From positions 67,188,783-67,252,782 of the forward strand of contig JAKCOZ010000002.1 in assembly GCA_022605955.1 (NCBI GenBank): a stretch of 64,000 nt of DNA, written 5' to 3'. The position numbers and the translations under genes are program-made. Positions 51,801-60,705 of the stretch are shown here, piece by piece. The stretch is from Rallus limicola (taxonomy: Eukaryota; Chordata; Aves; Gruiformes; Rallidae). The number at the start of each line of letters is the position of its first letter. Position 1 is the stretch's first letter. The notes below the pieces were generated by a model. It searched no databases. It saw nothing but the letters and a program-made list of their open reading frames with translations, and was not told the DNA's origin.

Positions 51801-54800
51801 GAGCAAATCTGCACCAGCCGATGGCCTGTCAAAAGTTAAGTGGAGAAACTTAAAAAGAGGATAGTGGGTGGTGTTGTTTTTTCAGGAGGCAGTAAACTGA
51901 TGTGACAAATGGTGGTCTTGAAAAAGAATTTAAGCATATAAACAGATGCTGTGACATCATTTGTGACAACCCTCCCCCTCCCCAAAAGAAAAACAGATTG
52001 TAAAACTGCAAGTCAAAGGCATATCAACAGAGGAATTGTCAGACCTGTGGAGCCAGGGGAAGTCTATAGGAGAATGGCATCTAGTAATAGATGCATCTAG
52101 ATGCAGCATGTAGCTGCACATCATTTTTATCAGAATAATTGGAGCGATTGATAGAAAAAAGCTGATGGGAACAGTTTTGGGTTTTGATTCAGAAGACTCT
52201 CATTTCCATCCTAAGGGTTGTTATTTCAGGGTAGTGCTCCATGGCAAAAAACATTTCTCTGAGCTTCTGAGATTTGAAGGCAGGATTTTTGAAAGTGTTT
52301 GTTGTGATTTGGTATTTAGAGTTAGTTTGTCAATAGAAATAGGTATCATTGAGGTTTTATGCTGCATATGTGATCCAAGTCAGTGTGGATTTGAGGAAAT
52401 AATTTAAAACACCATATGTTGGTATTAAGCACAAATACTTCCCTCATTCCTTGTTTGCCATTTTCATTGCCAAGTTTGAGAACACTGAGATGCATGGATT
52501 TAGTGGCTTAAAGAGGTCTTTCATCTGAAATATTGGGGGGAAGAAAATCTCAGACTCTCTAACATCAGTGACAAACAAAACCTGAAATTTATGAGAGTTT
52601 GTCAATATGTTGTGTCCACTGTATTCCAGAAAGTGAGTGTCAATATCTGGAATGTAAGTTAAGAAGGAAATTGGAGCATCTGTCGTGGCAGATGTGCCAT
52701 TAGGCAGTTGGAGGTGGGTTTAAAGGGCTAATCTGAACAATTTGTTCTGAGCAGGAGTCGGAGAGGGAGAATGTAGAAACTTAGCAACGTCAGGCATGTG
52801 AAAACAGCACGGCCACAGTAAAGGCAACAGAGCCTGATTTCATTCAACTTGGGTGTGTGGGAAGAATGCAGAATATGAGCATTATGGAAAGTAAAATGCA
52901 TTCTGGCTAATTGAAAAGCTTTGTTCATCCTGGAATTTACCTTTTTTCCTCTAGATTAGGTTGAGTGAAGTCCTTCCCTCTTGGATTTAGTGACCAGAAT
53001 TTAGAACAGCTTCTGGTGTTTTCTGAGTTGCTGGCCTCCACATTTTCTTCCAAAACAAGCCTGCATTAAATTTTGTCTACACAGCTTTAGAATTGATGTG
53101 TATTTTATATGAAATGGCTTTCAAGAAGAGAGGATAACCGTGTGGCTAAGGCATTCAGTTGTCTGAGAGCTGGGATTTCTCTCTCTTGAGTTTTTTTTTT
53201 TAATAAAGATGTGTATTCTATAGTACAGACAACCGCACACGTACAGGTGAGGCATAGGATTTGATTCCCTCTGGTTCGAGTAGCTGTTTCATGCTGTTCT
53301 GCTAAGCACTGCCTGTATCCTGGATATACCCATATCCTTGTGTTTTCTTAATTTTTTAGACTTTGCAGCCTGTACTCATGAGTACATGCAGAGACATCAA
53401 TGTCTGCAGTAGCTAGTAGGAGCTGTCCTTTCTGTGACCTCATTAATTTCTGAATTTGTAGCTTTATGCTACAGTCAGTGCATGGAAGGGTGGGGGTTGA
53501 TGTCCCATCTCTGACCAAAATTTTTTTATTTACAGACAACAGATGTAGATGGATAAAGTACTTAAAACAACAAAATGGAATCGTAGGTGTACATGTGTTT
53601 CTTTTGAGGTGTGCAAAAGCTGTGTTATCAAATACATGACCTTTCCTACTGATTATGTGTAATGAATCCACCAGGTACAGATGCTGCTGCTTTTTCCTAG
53701 CAGAAACAAAAATCACCCGCTAAGCCTGAGTACATATCTGCTACATTGAATGAAAACTGGGACAGTTCTGGTAGGGGTCTCCAGGTGCCAGTGTATTATG
53801 TTCCCTCTGTTCATTTGATAATTAATTTAATCTGAATTTCATGTAATCAGTAGAACAACAGAACAAAGAACCTCCTTGGCTCGCTCTCGCATGGACGGTG
53901 TTACTTGATAGCTACTTAACTATCTCCTGACAGTTCATGTAGTTATACTGCTGTGGGAAATAGGTGCAGCAGTACTATTTTAAGAGATGGGTGGCTAAAC
54001 ATATGGGCAAACATGGGTATGGGCCATTGCTTTCCAGAAAGGTCTTGAAGGCACAAGGAGCAGTGCATGCCTCGTGCGCAATAGCGGCGACAGGTTTTGA
54101 GAAAGTAACTAGAAAGAAGCATCTCTATATAGCAAGTCATTAGCCATGAAGGAAACCTTACTGGGAAGTTGTGTCTTACTAATAATCACTGTTAGATGCT
54201 GGTATTTATTTAATTTACTTTATGTATGGGTGAGCTGTAGTACAGGGAGCGTGGGAAGTGAAAAATCCTGAAACTGTGCTTTTTTTTTTTTTCCATTCTG
54301 ACCTTTTTATGCAGGAAAAGGACCAGCGCAGCCTAGATATCAATACTGCCAAGTGTATGTTGGGCCTTCTTTTAGGAAAAACATGGTCCCTTTTCCCAGT
54401 ATTTCACCAGTTTCTAGAGGTATGAAGTTTAAAACAGAATTACATCTTTTTGTTCTGTCTTCTTTGATACTTTAACTAGAGATCGAATGAACAGCTAAGA
54501 TTTTTTTTTTTTATCTGGTTTTGAATATACTAACCCCCAAAGAAGCACTTGTAACTGATTATCTTTGCTTTATTCTTTTTCCCAAATCCCTGTGCTGTTC
54601 AGGGTTATTTACTGCAGGACAAAGTATAGAATGTCTTTGATTTGCTTTTGGACTTTCATTTTATTGCTGTATGTTTGTTCACTAAAAGATCTTAATCAGA
54701 AACTTGAGTTATTCAACACTGGTTTGACCACTTAGTGGTTTCTGTAATCCTCTTTAGATTTAGAGGGCATACAGATTAAAATAATTTTTCACAAAGTTTA

Positions 54801-55127
54801 CATTTTCTGTGAGAAATATAATATCATTTAGTAACTTATGTTTCTTGCCTTAAACAGCAATCAAAATATAAAGTTATCAATAAGGACCAATGGTGTAACG
54901 TGCTTGAATTCAGCAGAACAATTAACCTTGACCTCAGTAATTATGATGAAGATGGAGCCTGTAAGTACTACCATATGTTGGTGTCCTAAAATAATTTCTT
55001 TCTCTGAGCTTAATCATTCAGTGTCCTATTACAAATTTTTTGTAAAACACAGTTATTTCATCTCTCTACAGGGCCAGTGTTATTGGATGAGTTTGTGGAA
55101 TGGTATAAAGGAAAACAGATGACATAG
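18948..55127 (+). CDS. DCUN1D4: DCUN1D4 (DCN1-like protein 4), complete, 11 coding exons
   Basis: The joined exons are 18948-18972, 29131-29201, 30144-30183, 37941-38055, 46340-46431, 48792-48862, 49431-49522, 50401-50509, 54315-54419, 54858-54960 and 55072-55127. They total 879 nt, which is 292 residues plus TAG, the same length as human DCUN1D4. DCN1-like proteins are co-E3s that bind the cullin WH-B domain and N-acetylated UBE2M/UBE2F and promote NEDD8 transfer to cullins. The N-terminus (MHSDAAAV) and the basic stretch around residues 61-81 (PPRKKRRP, then AKKSRH) look like a nuclear localisation signal. The PONY domain spans roughly residues 101-287. The cullin-contact DAD patch of the family is intact as D250, A274 and D280, with the same spacing as D211/A235/D241 of DCN1. 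All introns are GT-AG. No frameshift or missing exon was seen, so the gene looks fully functional. Confidence 0.97.
19587..19675. promoter_or_regulatory. Pair of oppositely oriented ZNF143-like motifs
   Basis: The plus-strand site at 19651-19675 starts ACTACATCTCCCAGCA and continues with a GC-rich half ending CCGCG. It closely matches the extended ZNF143/Staf motif. The second site at 19587-19599 reads TGGGAAGCGTAGT, the reverse complement of the ACTACnnTTCCCA core. The two are about 65 bases apart, inside the CpG island and about 650-700 bases after the coding ATG. ZNF143 sites usually sit at transcription starts, so they may mark a second, possibly divergent, start (inference). Confidence 0.6.
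21741..21834. repeat. Compound TG/TA/CA microsatellite
   Basis: About 94 bp made of (TG)n, (TA)n, CA-rich sequence, then (TG)n and about 22 TA units. The TG...TA...CA arrangement is locally self-complementary. The open frame across it is an artefact (YIYIYI runs). Confidence 0.95.
23800..23834 (+). repeat. 35-bp direct repeat, probable source copy
   Basis: This segment starts GTCAGCTACAGACACACTGG and ends GAATTCTTAAT. It is identical over 35 bases to 25088-25122, 1288 bases downstream. The flanks of this copy show no target-site duplication, so it is the likelier donor. Confidence 0.9.
25082..25131 (+). repeat. Templated-looking insertion flanked by 11-bp direct repeats
   Basis: ATAACTGTCAG occurs at 25082-25092 and again at 25121-25131. 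Between them lie 28 bases identical to the segment near 23805-23832. The identity extends into GTCAG on the left and AT on the right. This is the pattern expected of break repair that copied a short stretch from a nearby template using microhomology. Confidence 0.85.
26425..26911 (+). mobile_element. CR1 LINE 3' end (about 490 bp)
   Basis: The copy starts at a CR1-like TTTGGGCCCCTCA. It continues through the end of the CR1 polymerase reading frame, with decayed protein blocks such as [34 protein letters not shown] and [13 protein letters not shown]. It ends in a weakened CR1 tail: CCAGATCTTTCCAGGTCCTT, then CTGTGATTCTGAT. Both the 5' end and the tail are diverged. The open frame of 173 codons (26492-27013) is this LINE remnant plus flank and is not a host gene. 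Confidence 0.93.
29131..29201 (+). CDS. DCUN1D4: DCUN1D4 exon 2
   Basis: Acceptor CCCCTAG and donor GTAATG bound this 71-nt exon. It reads [18 protein letters not shown] and then TLNRL, residues 9-32, matching the vertebrate DCUN1D4 N-terminal extension. It ends in phase 0. Confidence 0.95.
29373..29385. repeat. G13 homopolymer
   Basis: Thirteen consecutive G in DCUN1D4 intron 2. It could be G-quadruplex prone or a place where read length is uncertain. Confidence 0.9.
30144..30183 (+). CDS. DCUN1D4: DCUN1D4 exon 3 (40 nt)
   Basis: A very short exon between TTGCAG and GTATTT. It encodes [13 protein letters not shown] plus one base, residues 33-45. Human differs only conservatively as I recall (I for V, H for R). 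Because the length is not a multiple of three, skipping it would break the frame. Confidence 0.94.
31631..31635. repeat. Left target-site duplication of solo LTR
   Basis: GCTGT directly before the LTR start. It is repeated at 32225-32229 directly after the LTR end. An exact match indicates a fairly recent or well-preserved insertion. Confidence 0.85.
31636..32224 (-). mobile_element. Solo LTR of an avian endogenous retrovirus
   Basis: The 589-bp element starts TGTCGTGGTTTCACC and ends TGAAACCAGGACA. The ends are short inverted repeats with TG...CA. It is flanked on both sides by GCTGT (31631-31635 and 32225-32229), a 5-bp target-site duplication of the size typical of ERVL-like elements. No internal retroviral genes are present, so it is a solo LTR left by recombination. 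The ends and the segment around TATTCCATGCC match, from memory, an LTR family common in neoavian genomes. On the minus strand a weak TATA-like GGATAAAGG precedes GC-rich sequence, so the sense direction is probably minus. The purine-rich block at 31690-31765 is internal to it. Confidence 0.9.
37941..38055 (+). CDS. DCUN1D4: DCUN1D4 exon 4: nuclear-localisation-like region
   Basis: This 115-nt exon has acceptor CTCTGTAG. It reads [15 protein letters not shown], then [19 protein letters not shown]. Two donors one base apart are possible, and frame with the exon at 46340 selects GATGG|GTATGT. An in-frame ATG at 37985-37987 (residue 61) with G at -3 begins the MPPRKKRR block. It could be used by transcripts that lack exon 1, giving a 232-residue form with the complete PONY domain. 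Confidence 0.95.
38056..46339 (+). other. DCUN1D4: DCUN1D4 intron 4
   Basis: This 8284-nt intron has no recognisable transposon or RNA gene. A 134-codon open frame at 45344-45748 has no recognisable domain and is not supported as a gene. A small perfect inverted repeat, TGTGTGTGG-A-CCACACACA, lies near 41695-41714. Confidence 0.75.
46340..46431 (+). CDS. DCUN1D4: DCUN1D4 exon 5
   Basis: This 92-nt exon follows a T-rich tract ending TTAAG and precedes GTAAGG. It reads [20 protein letters not shown], then [10 protein letters not shown], residues 85-114. It leads into the first helix of the PONY domain. Residue 84 is Gly across the junction. Confidence 0.95.
48792..48862 (+). CDS. DCUN1D4: DCUN1D4 exon 6
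   Basis: This 71-nt exon between TTTGCAG and GTAAGT reads [19 protein letters not shown] and then VEPEN, residues 115-138. It is part of the EF-hand-like first half of the PONY domain. Confidence 0.96.
49431..49522 (+). CDS. DCUN1D4: DCUN1D4 exon 7
   Basis: This 92-nt exon between AAAACAG and GTAAGT reads [18 protein letters not shown], then [12 protein letters not shown], residues 139-168. The hydrophobic LVLAWKL and the [12 protein letters not shown] helix help form the E2 N-terminus pocket in this family. Confidence 0.96.
50401..50509 (+). CDS. DCUN1D4: DCUN1D4 exon 8
   Basis: This 109-nt exon follows TTCTTGTAG and precedes GTGAGT. It reads [18 protein letters not shown], then [18 protein letters not shown], residues 169-205, mid PONY domain. 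Confidence 0.96.
50510..54314 (+). other. DCUN1D4: DCUN1D4 intron 8
   Basis: This 3805-nt intron contains the LTR fragment at 51551-51765. The rest is unremarkable AT-rich sequence. Introns 9 (438 nt) and 10 (111 nt) downstream are short and empty. Confidence 0.8.
51551..51765 (-). mobile_element. Truncated avian ERVL-type LTR fragment
   Basis: About 215 bp starts TGTGCTGGTTTAACC. It carries the blocks ATCACTCCCCTCCTCAGCTG, GACAGGGGAGAGAAAATA and GGGGAAATTGGTTTTATTTA. These match, from memory, the end of a long LTR family abundant in neoavian birds. The rest of that LTR is missing. The right edge is CCAAGGTTAAACCA (51743-51756), an exact inverse complement of TGGTTTAACCTTGG at 51556-51569. 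Orientation is tentative. Confidence 0.7.
54315..54419 (+). CDS. DCUN1D4: DCUN1D4 exon 9
   Basis: This 105-nt exon between TTATGCAG and GTATGA reads [20 protein letters not shown], then [15 protein letters not shown], residues 206-240. It is phase 0 at both ends. TWS replaces the human IWP as I recall it, a mild change. Confidence 0.96.
54858..54960 (+). CDS. DCUN1D4: DCUN1D4 exon 10 (two DAD patch residues)
   Basis: This 103-nt exon between TTAAACAG and GTAAGT reads [18 protein letters not shown], then [16 protein letters not shown], residues 241-274. D250 and A274 are the first two residues of the cullin-binding DAD patch. Confidence 0.96.
55072..55127 (+). CDS. DCUN1D4: DCUN1D4 terminal coding exon 11
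   Basis: After an intron of only 111 nt, CTCTACAG leads into [18 protein letters not shown] and TAG (55125-55127), residues 275-292. D280 completes the DAD patch. Confidence 0.97.
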
Positions 55128-55723
55128 GAGTTTAACTATGCACAGCCACTCAAGAGTCACTGTTACCACAGTTCTGTCAACCATTAGCCATAAACTGCTA
55201 TTTGTCAGAGTGCATGCTGCTTCTCTTGCACTGCGTCCCCTTCGGGGGGAGCTCTCGATGTTTGCTATTTAACAAGCTAGCTCTGCTCGCTGTGTAGCAT
55301 TGTTCTCTTTGAAGGCTGCTTTGCATTTTGTATTTACACTACAGATTGGTGAACTTGCCAGCGTCTTCACTGTGATTATGTGTATATTGCTGTCTAAATT
55401 TTGTATATGTGTATAAAACAACAAAAAGGCTTCACCTAGGGATTATTTCTGCAGAAATGTATTGTAAAAATAATTTTGTGGCATATTTCTAGTCATCATT
55501 TATATGTTTGTTGAAACTAGTTATTTTGGGTTTTTTTTTTTTTCTTTTGGTCTCAAATGTAGCATTTCAGAAAATGAAATGAACAGACTGCTTGGACATA
55601 GTTACCTGGAGAACTATTGTCAATTTTAATGTTACTATTTGAGATGCCAATTTCTGAGGGGGAGAAGACATGCTGTGACTTTCCTCACCGGAGTTCGCCA
55701 AACCCGACCTGTTGCTTAATAGG

Positions 55724-55729
55724 AATAAA
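55724..55729 (+). terminator. DCUN1D4: Proximal poly(A) signal, DCUN1D4
   Basis: Canonical AATAAA about 600 nt after the stop codon, followed by CATTGGTGTC, a plausible GU-rich downstream element. Confidence 0.6.
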
Positions 55730-55911
55730 ACATTGGTGTCTTAAAAATAATACTTAATTACAGATATTAAAACACTGTAATAGTTCTACGTGCCACAGAT
55801 GATTTCCATTTGAAGAAAAAAAAATACTGACTTTTTAATGTTAAAACTGCAGTAGCCATTACAGGTACAAATGAACAAATTAAAGTACCTTTCAAAAATG
55901 GGTTTTAGACT

Positions 55912-55983
55912 TTTGTAAATTGCCCTTGGCCTGCTCCTGTTAATTTCTTTGTAAATTGCCCTTGGCCTGCTCCTGTTAATTTC
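55912..55983. repeat. Perfect 36-bp tandem duplication
   Basis: Two adjacent identical copies at 55912-55947 and 55948-55983 (unit contains AAATTGCCCTTGGCCTGCTC). The perfect identity indicates a recent duplication inside the DCUN1D4 3'UTR. It creates a meaningless repeated peptide in a minus-strand frame. Confidence 0.92.
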
Positions 55984-57434
55984 TGGTGTACCAGGACTGT
56001 TTGGTCTGCGTTGGGATCTAGTGAAATGGGAAGTTTGAGCTAAAGTTAGTGGTTTGGGGAATAAAGTCTGCTCACCGCTAGCACACAAATAATACAGGTT
56101 TGGGGATTTTGTTTGTTTGTTTGTAACATTAGTCTTTCCCAGGCTCTCCAACTTTGTGTTTCTAAGGAATTAAAAATCTGCTTTCCCATAGTCAGAACAT
56201 CACTTTTTTTCTTTCATGCTGGGGATGGGAATTTCCTAGCAGCACAATGTCCATTGCAGGCAATGGGCATGTTAAACACCAGCATTATGTTTTAGTGGGG
56301 ACCACTGCCCATTCACTCATCTCTTTATCTGTAAAGGACAGTTCTAGTGATTATTTTGGGGAAAATGAGTGAATGGAACGATGCTTAAGTAATTTTGTCT
56401 CATTGTCTTTGCCTTACCCTTCTTTATTATGATTTTTATAAATTAGGTCCTGGAAGTGTCCGGTGCTATTAAACTTTGATCCCTAAGGATTTGTTCAAAT
56501 GTTCCACATTGATTCATGGAGCATTTAACCAAAAAGGGCCAGTGGATGTTTTGGAATAGAGAATAGCATTACTTTTCTGTAGAAATCTTTTACAAGGTAT
56601 TGGCAGTTTTGGTATTTCTCTAGAATGCAATCCAATGGAAGGGATTGAGGGGGGAGAGGGAGCAATTTACGTTGAATGTGAAATTTTTAGCTGTATTGAA
56701 GGTCCTATTCTGCCATCACTGAAGTCAGCAGCAACTGTCATTAACCTGACTGCTTTCAGGATTAAGCCTAGTTTAGCAAGAGCACGTTTAGTTTGCTGGC
56801 CTGGCCCAGGAGGTTGTAATTGTGTTGCTGCAGGTGGTCAGTTTGTGTTCAGATCTGTTTGTTGGTGGTTTTTCTTTGTCAAACTCGGCTGCCAAAGACA
56901 AAAATTGCCTCTGTGTGTGTGTGTGTGTATATTTGTATATACATAAATATACAGTATGTATGCCTATTCAAAACCTAGAGGGAAACACTCCCTTCCCCCA
57001 TGAGATAGTCATGTTTGGATTTCCATGACACTAAATAGTGCTCTTTAAGGTGAATAGTGGTAAATCACACGTAGCCATTGCCTTCCCATGTACTAACACA
57101 CGTAACCTCAATGCCATGTTCCATGCCAGTTTGCACAAGACATTAATTCAGTGGAGTGCAGTATTTAATGTTTACAATAAGCCTCTTACTAAGTCACACA
57201 CGTTTTATTAAGACTTCTGATGTAAATGTGTATATTTACCATAACAGAACTGTAAGGAAATACCAGTGGAGCTGCTGGTTTAGTTCTTAAAAGAATGAAC
57301 TTGGAAGCAATATAACTTCTAACATTAGGCAAAATCACTGTTGCTAAGTGATACACTGCAGTTATTCTTAAATCTTAGGCTAGTTACTGACTCTAGAAAA
57401 CCATTTAGCACAAATTGGCATGATTACTGTAACA

Positions 57435-57440
57435 AATAAA
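57435..57440 (+). terminator. DCUN1D4: Middle poly(A) signal, DCUN1D4
   Basis: Canonical AATAAA about 2.3 kb after the stop codon. The following sequence is less GU-rich than at the other two sites. Confidence 0.4.
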
Positions 57441-59060
57441 GGCTTGCATAAAAGGTTTTATATGTCACAAATAATTTGGCTTCCAGTAATGGAAGCAAGA
57501 GCCAAAGACACTTTTAATTTATTGCTGTTATAGGTATAACTTTCATGTAACAGGGTCAACAGAAATCTGTTCAGCTCAACCAGATGCCCTTCTTCCAAGT
57601 TCTGCTTATGTTTAGCAGAATACAATCTTTATTTAAAAGCAGAGGAAAAGAAACCCCAGAAAGTACTAGTGCTGTGTAAGTAAACAAACTGCACTTTTAT
57701 TTTTGTCAGGTAAAAGTAATTGGGAAAAGAAGTATTTGTTTGGAAATTATTCAGATGGATGCTGTGTTGCAAGCAGGATTAATTTGTAGTCTTCAGCTGG
57801 TTTATAAACATAAAATAAGTCACAAATTCAATCACAGCTAGTAGATGGCTTTCCTGACATGTATAGAGAACAAATGGACTGCAGCAGGCCTGTATGGCTG
57901 GATAAGGTTCCCTGTGCTATCTGTCCTTCTGTTTCTGCTATATATGCTGATTAGCAGAGCATCTTAACACTGTGAGCTCTTGTATTTTGGAGAAATTCCC
58001 ATTCAGCTTTAAATAATTGTGGAAGATTTACTAAGCTACTTTGTATTTAGTACAAGTGTGGTGTTTGCTTTTTCCCTTGTTGTGCCATCATACAGTTGAT
58101 GTAGGGGTTTTTTCCCCTTTTAAGTTCCATACAGGATACGTTGACTTCTTGGATGAGGCACTGAGAGGTTCGTTCTGGGGGCAGTGTCACGGGTCTCATA
58201 CCAATCTTTCTGGTTCACTGTTACTGTCCTTAGAACAGAAGCTTGATGATCTATGGTGCAATTCATGGTTGGTACCTAGAAGATGTTAAGTGGAAAGCCA
58301 GTTAGTGAAAGGAAAACAGCATCCAGAGACTACAGCAGTGGATAGTCTTAAGCTGATGGATGACAAACATTTGGAGCTCGTTATTACAATAGCTGTAGAG
58401 AATATTAGAAACATTCCACAAATTACACATCAAAATATGATTAGGTTTTTAAAATTTCTAATATAACTCTGTGTTGCTGTTGCTTTTTCATTCTTTTTCA
58501 AGGAAAGCATCATGAAGAGGGTAATATTGATCAGAACCTTTCATATCCTTGTGTTTTCAGTTAAGGCCTGATTAAGGTTGCCATTAAGCCACAATAAATA
58601 CTTGGGTCACCTTTGTGTAGCCTTTTCTAGTGTTTGTAGAGAACTGAAGACTTCTGCCATTTTACTACAAATAAAAGCATTTTACTTCATCACAGATACT
58701 CTCACCCAATCAAAATCAGTTACAGCTCAGTGCTACTTGGTTAATGTTCCCAAGTTACTTTTTTGGGAGGGCAAGAAATGGGCTTCAGTTGTGTTAAGGT
58801 TTTCCCAGATTTCTGTTGACCCTTGGTCACAAGCCTAACAAACTGTTTGATGCTCTTGGCACTCCTGTAGACAGCTTTAAAGGTTAGCTTGTGCCCTGGT
58901 TTTAGTTACAACTGCTCAATACCTCTTTCTAGGCCTTACATTTTGTCCTTTCTTATCGCTGTAAGAGCGTGTAGAATCCATCCTCCAACTGAAGAGTTTG
59001 TTGTCTGTAATTGAGACCGAAACTCAGCTTGATATTTTTTTGGGGGGTTATTTTTTAATT

Positions 59061-59100
59061 CCCCCCCCCTCCCCCCCCGTGTGTGTGTGTCTGTGTGTGT
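59061..59100. repeat. C-run and GT simple repeat
   Basis: C9-T-C8 followed at once by (GT)n interrupted by one CT. Length here is likely to be variable and error-prone. Confidence 0.93.
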
Positions 59101-59321
59101 CCCTGTGTTGCCACAGAGTAGAACCTACTTACACTGCAGCAGCAGTGTAACCTGTGACTGTGACTGCTTCGTGTCTGAGCTCTTTGGATATTGCATACAT
59201 CAGGTGTGCTGCACTCCTGCAACTCCCGACCTGAGGGAAATGCTGTTACGGCACCTGACATGGGTTCAGCCCGTTGGTTCTTAGGTCTCTCACTGGTGTT
59301 GATGTAAAATGGCATCCCACA

Positions 59322-59327
59322 AATAAA
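59322..59327 (+). terminator. DCUN1D4: Distal poly(A) signal, DCUN1D4
   Basis: AATAAA followed by CAGTATTTGTGTTGGTTTC, a strong U/GU-rich downstream element. It would give a 3'UTR of about 4.2 kb. Confidence 0.55.
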
Positions 59328-59650
59328 CAGTATTTGTGTTGGTTTCAGCAACTGACTTCAGATCTTTCTGTGGTTCATACTTAAGAATTTTTCCTATCTG
59401 AACCTGCATCGTGTCCGCTGGCAGCCTGTATCAGTTAGTAGCAGAGAACTTGTATGTACTCTCTTGTTGCCCTTACTTCTGATAGTAAGGTGAATGAGTA
59501 TTTAAAACTCTGCTGGGAATGGGTATGTTCTGAACAGTGTAAAACAGTTTTGCAGTGCAAGAACTTTGAACAGAAAGAGTTGATTAGAGCTGCAGTGGCT
59601 CTTTAAAATTTTACAAGGAGCATGATCATTACCTGCTCATCTTGACCCAT

Positions 59651-60705
59651 GGAGCTCCTGATGGAAACTTCGTTGCTGTACAGACTGGATGGCCACACAT
59701 CAGGTAGACTAATAACTGTCTGCATGGCTGGGCCCAGAGGGTGGTGGTCTGCAGTGCAAAGGCTTGTTGGAGGCCGGTGGCTAGCAGTGTACCACAGGGT
59801 CAGTGCTGGATCCAGTCCTCTTCAGCATCTTCAGTACTGACCTGGATGATGGGGCAGTGTACCCCTGGCAAGTTTCCTGATGACACCAAACTGAGAGGAG
59901 TGGCTGATACACCAGAGGGTCGTTGCTGTCATCCAGAAGGGACTTCCACATGCTGGAGAAGTGGGCTGATAGTAACCTCATGAACTTCAACATGGAAACT
60001 TGCAAAGTCCTGCACCCGGGGAGGAACAACCCCAGGCACCAGAGCATGCTGGGGGCCACCCAGCTGGAAAGCAGCTTGGCAGAAAAGGACCTGGTGGACA
60101 ACCAAGTTGAAGCTGAGCCAGCGATGTGCCCTTGCCACAAAGGCAGTGAATGGTATCTTGGGCTCTGTTAGACAAAGCATTGGCAGCAGGTCAAGGGAGG
60201 TGACCCTTGCCCTCTGCTCAGGACTGGTGAGGCCACACCTGGAGCATTGTGTCTTCTTTAGGCTCCCCGGTACCAGAGACTCCCTGACATACTGAGAGCC
60301 CAGCAAAGGGGCTGAAGGTTCAAGACTGAGAACTGGGACCGTTCAGCCTGGAGAAGGGAATGTGCTGGGCAGGGATCTTACCGATGTAAATGCCTGAAGG
60401 AAGGGTGTAAGGCGGAGCCAGACTCCTCAGTGGTGCCCAGTGACAGCACCAGAGGCACTGGGCACAGACTGAAACATGGGGGGCTCGGTCTGAACATTAG
60501 GAAAGCCCTGTGTTTGTGAGGGTGACCAAGCACTGGTACAGGTTGCCCAAGGAGGTTAGGGAGTCTTTTTCCTTGGAAAGGCTCAACAGCCATCTGGATG
60601 TGGTTCTGGGCAACTGTTTCTAGGTGGCCCTGTTTGAGCAAGAGGGTTGGGCCAGATGACCTCCAGAGGTGCCCTCCACCCTCAGCCCTGCTGTGATCCT
60701 GTGAT
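59651..60705 (+). mobile_element. Decayed CR1 LINE, about 1.05 kb of polymerase region and 3'UTR
   Basis: Remnants of the CR1 reverse transcriptase appear in order but in different frames. First comes a VPQGSVLGP-like segment near 59790-59830, then FPDDTKLRG near 59870-59895. Next are [20 protein letters not shown] (59970-60030), [10 protein letters not shown], then [20 protein letters not shown] and REVTLALCSGLVRPHLEHC after a frame change near 60105. The tail near 60650-60705 (TTGGGCCAGATGACCTCCAG, then CTGTGATCCTGTGATTTCT) is the CR1 3' end. Several frameshifts and stops make it inactive. It lies between the DCUN1D4 and LRRC66-like 3' ends. Confidence 0.95.

Larger units (their letters stand above)
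55128..59345 (+). other. DCUN1D4: DCUN1D4 3'UTR
   Basis: This is AT-rich sequence downstream of the stop. AATAAA occurs at 55724-55729, 57435-57440 and 59322-59327, giving UTRs of about 0.6, 2.3 and 4.2 kb. The last signal is followed at once by a GT-rich element (GTATTTGTGTTGG) and is the best distal candidate. The region includes a 36-bp tandem duplication, a (TG)n tract near 56911-56928, a UGUAUAUA Pumilio-type site at 56934-56941 and a C/GT simple repeat at 59061-59100. Where the UTR really ends is an inference. Confidence 0.6.

Noticed and set aside
55846..56070. Repeated 12-residue peptide in a minus-strand frame
   Set aside because: It is the by-product of the 36-bp tandem DNA duplication in the DCUN1D4 3'UTR.
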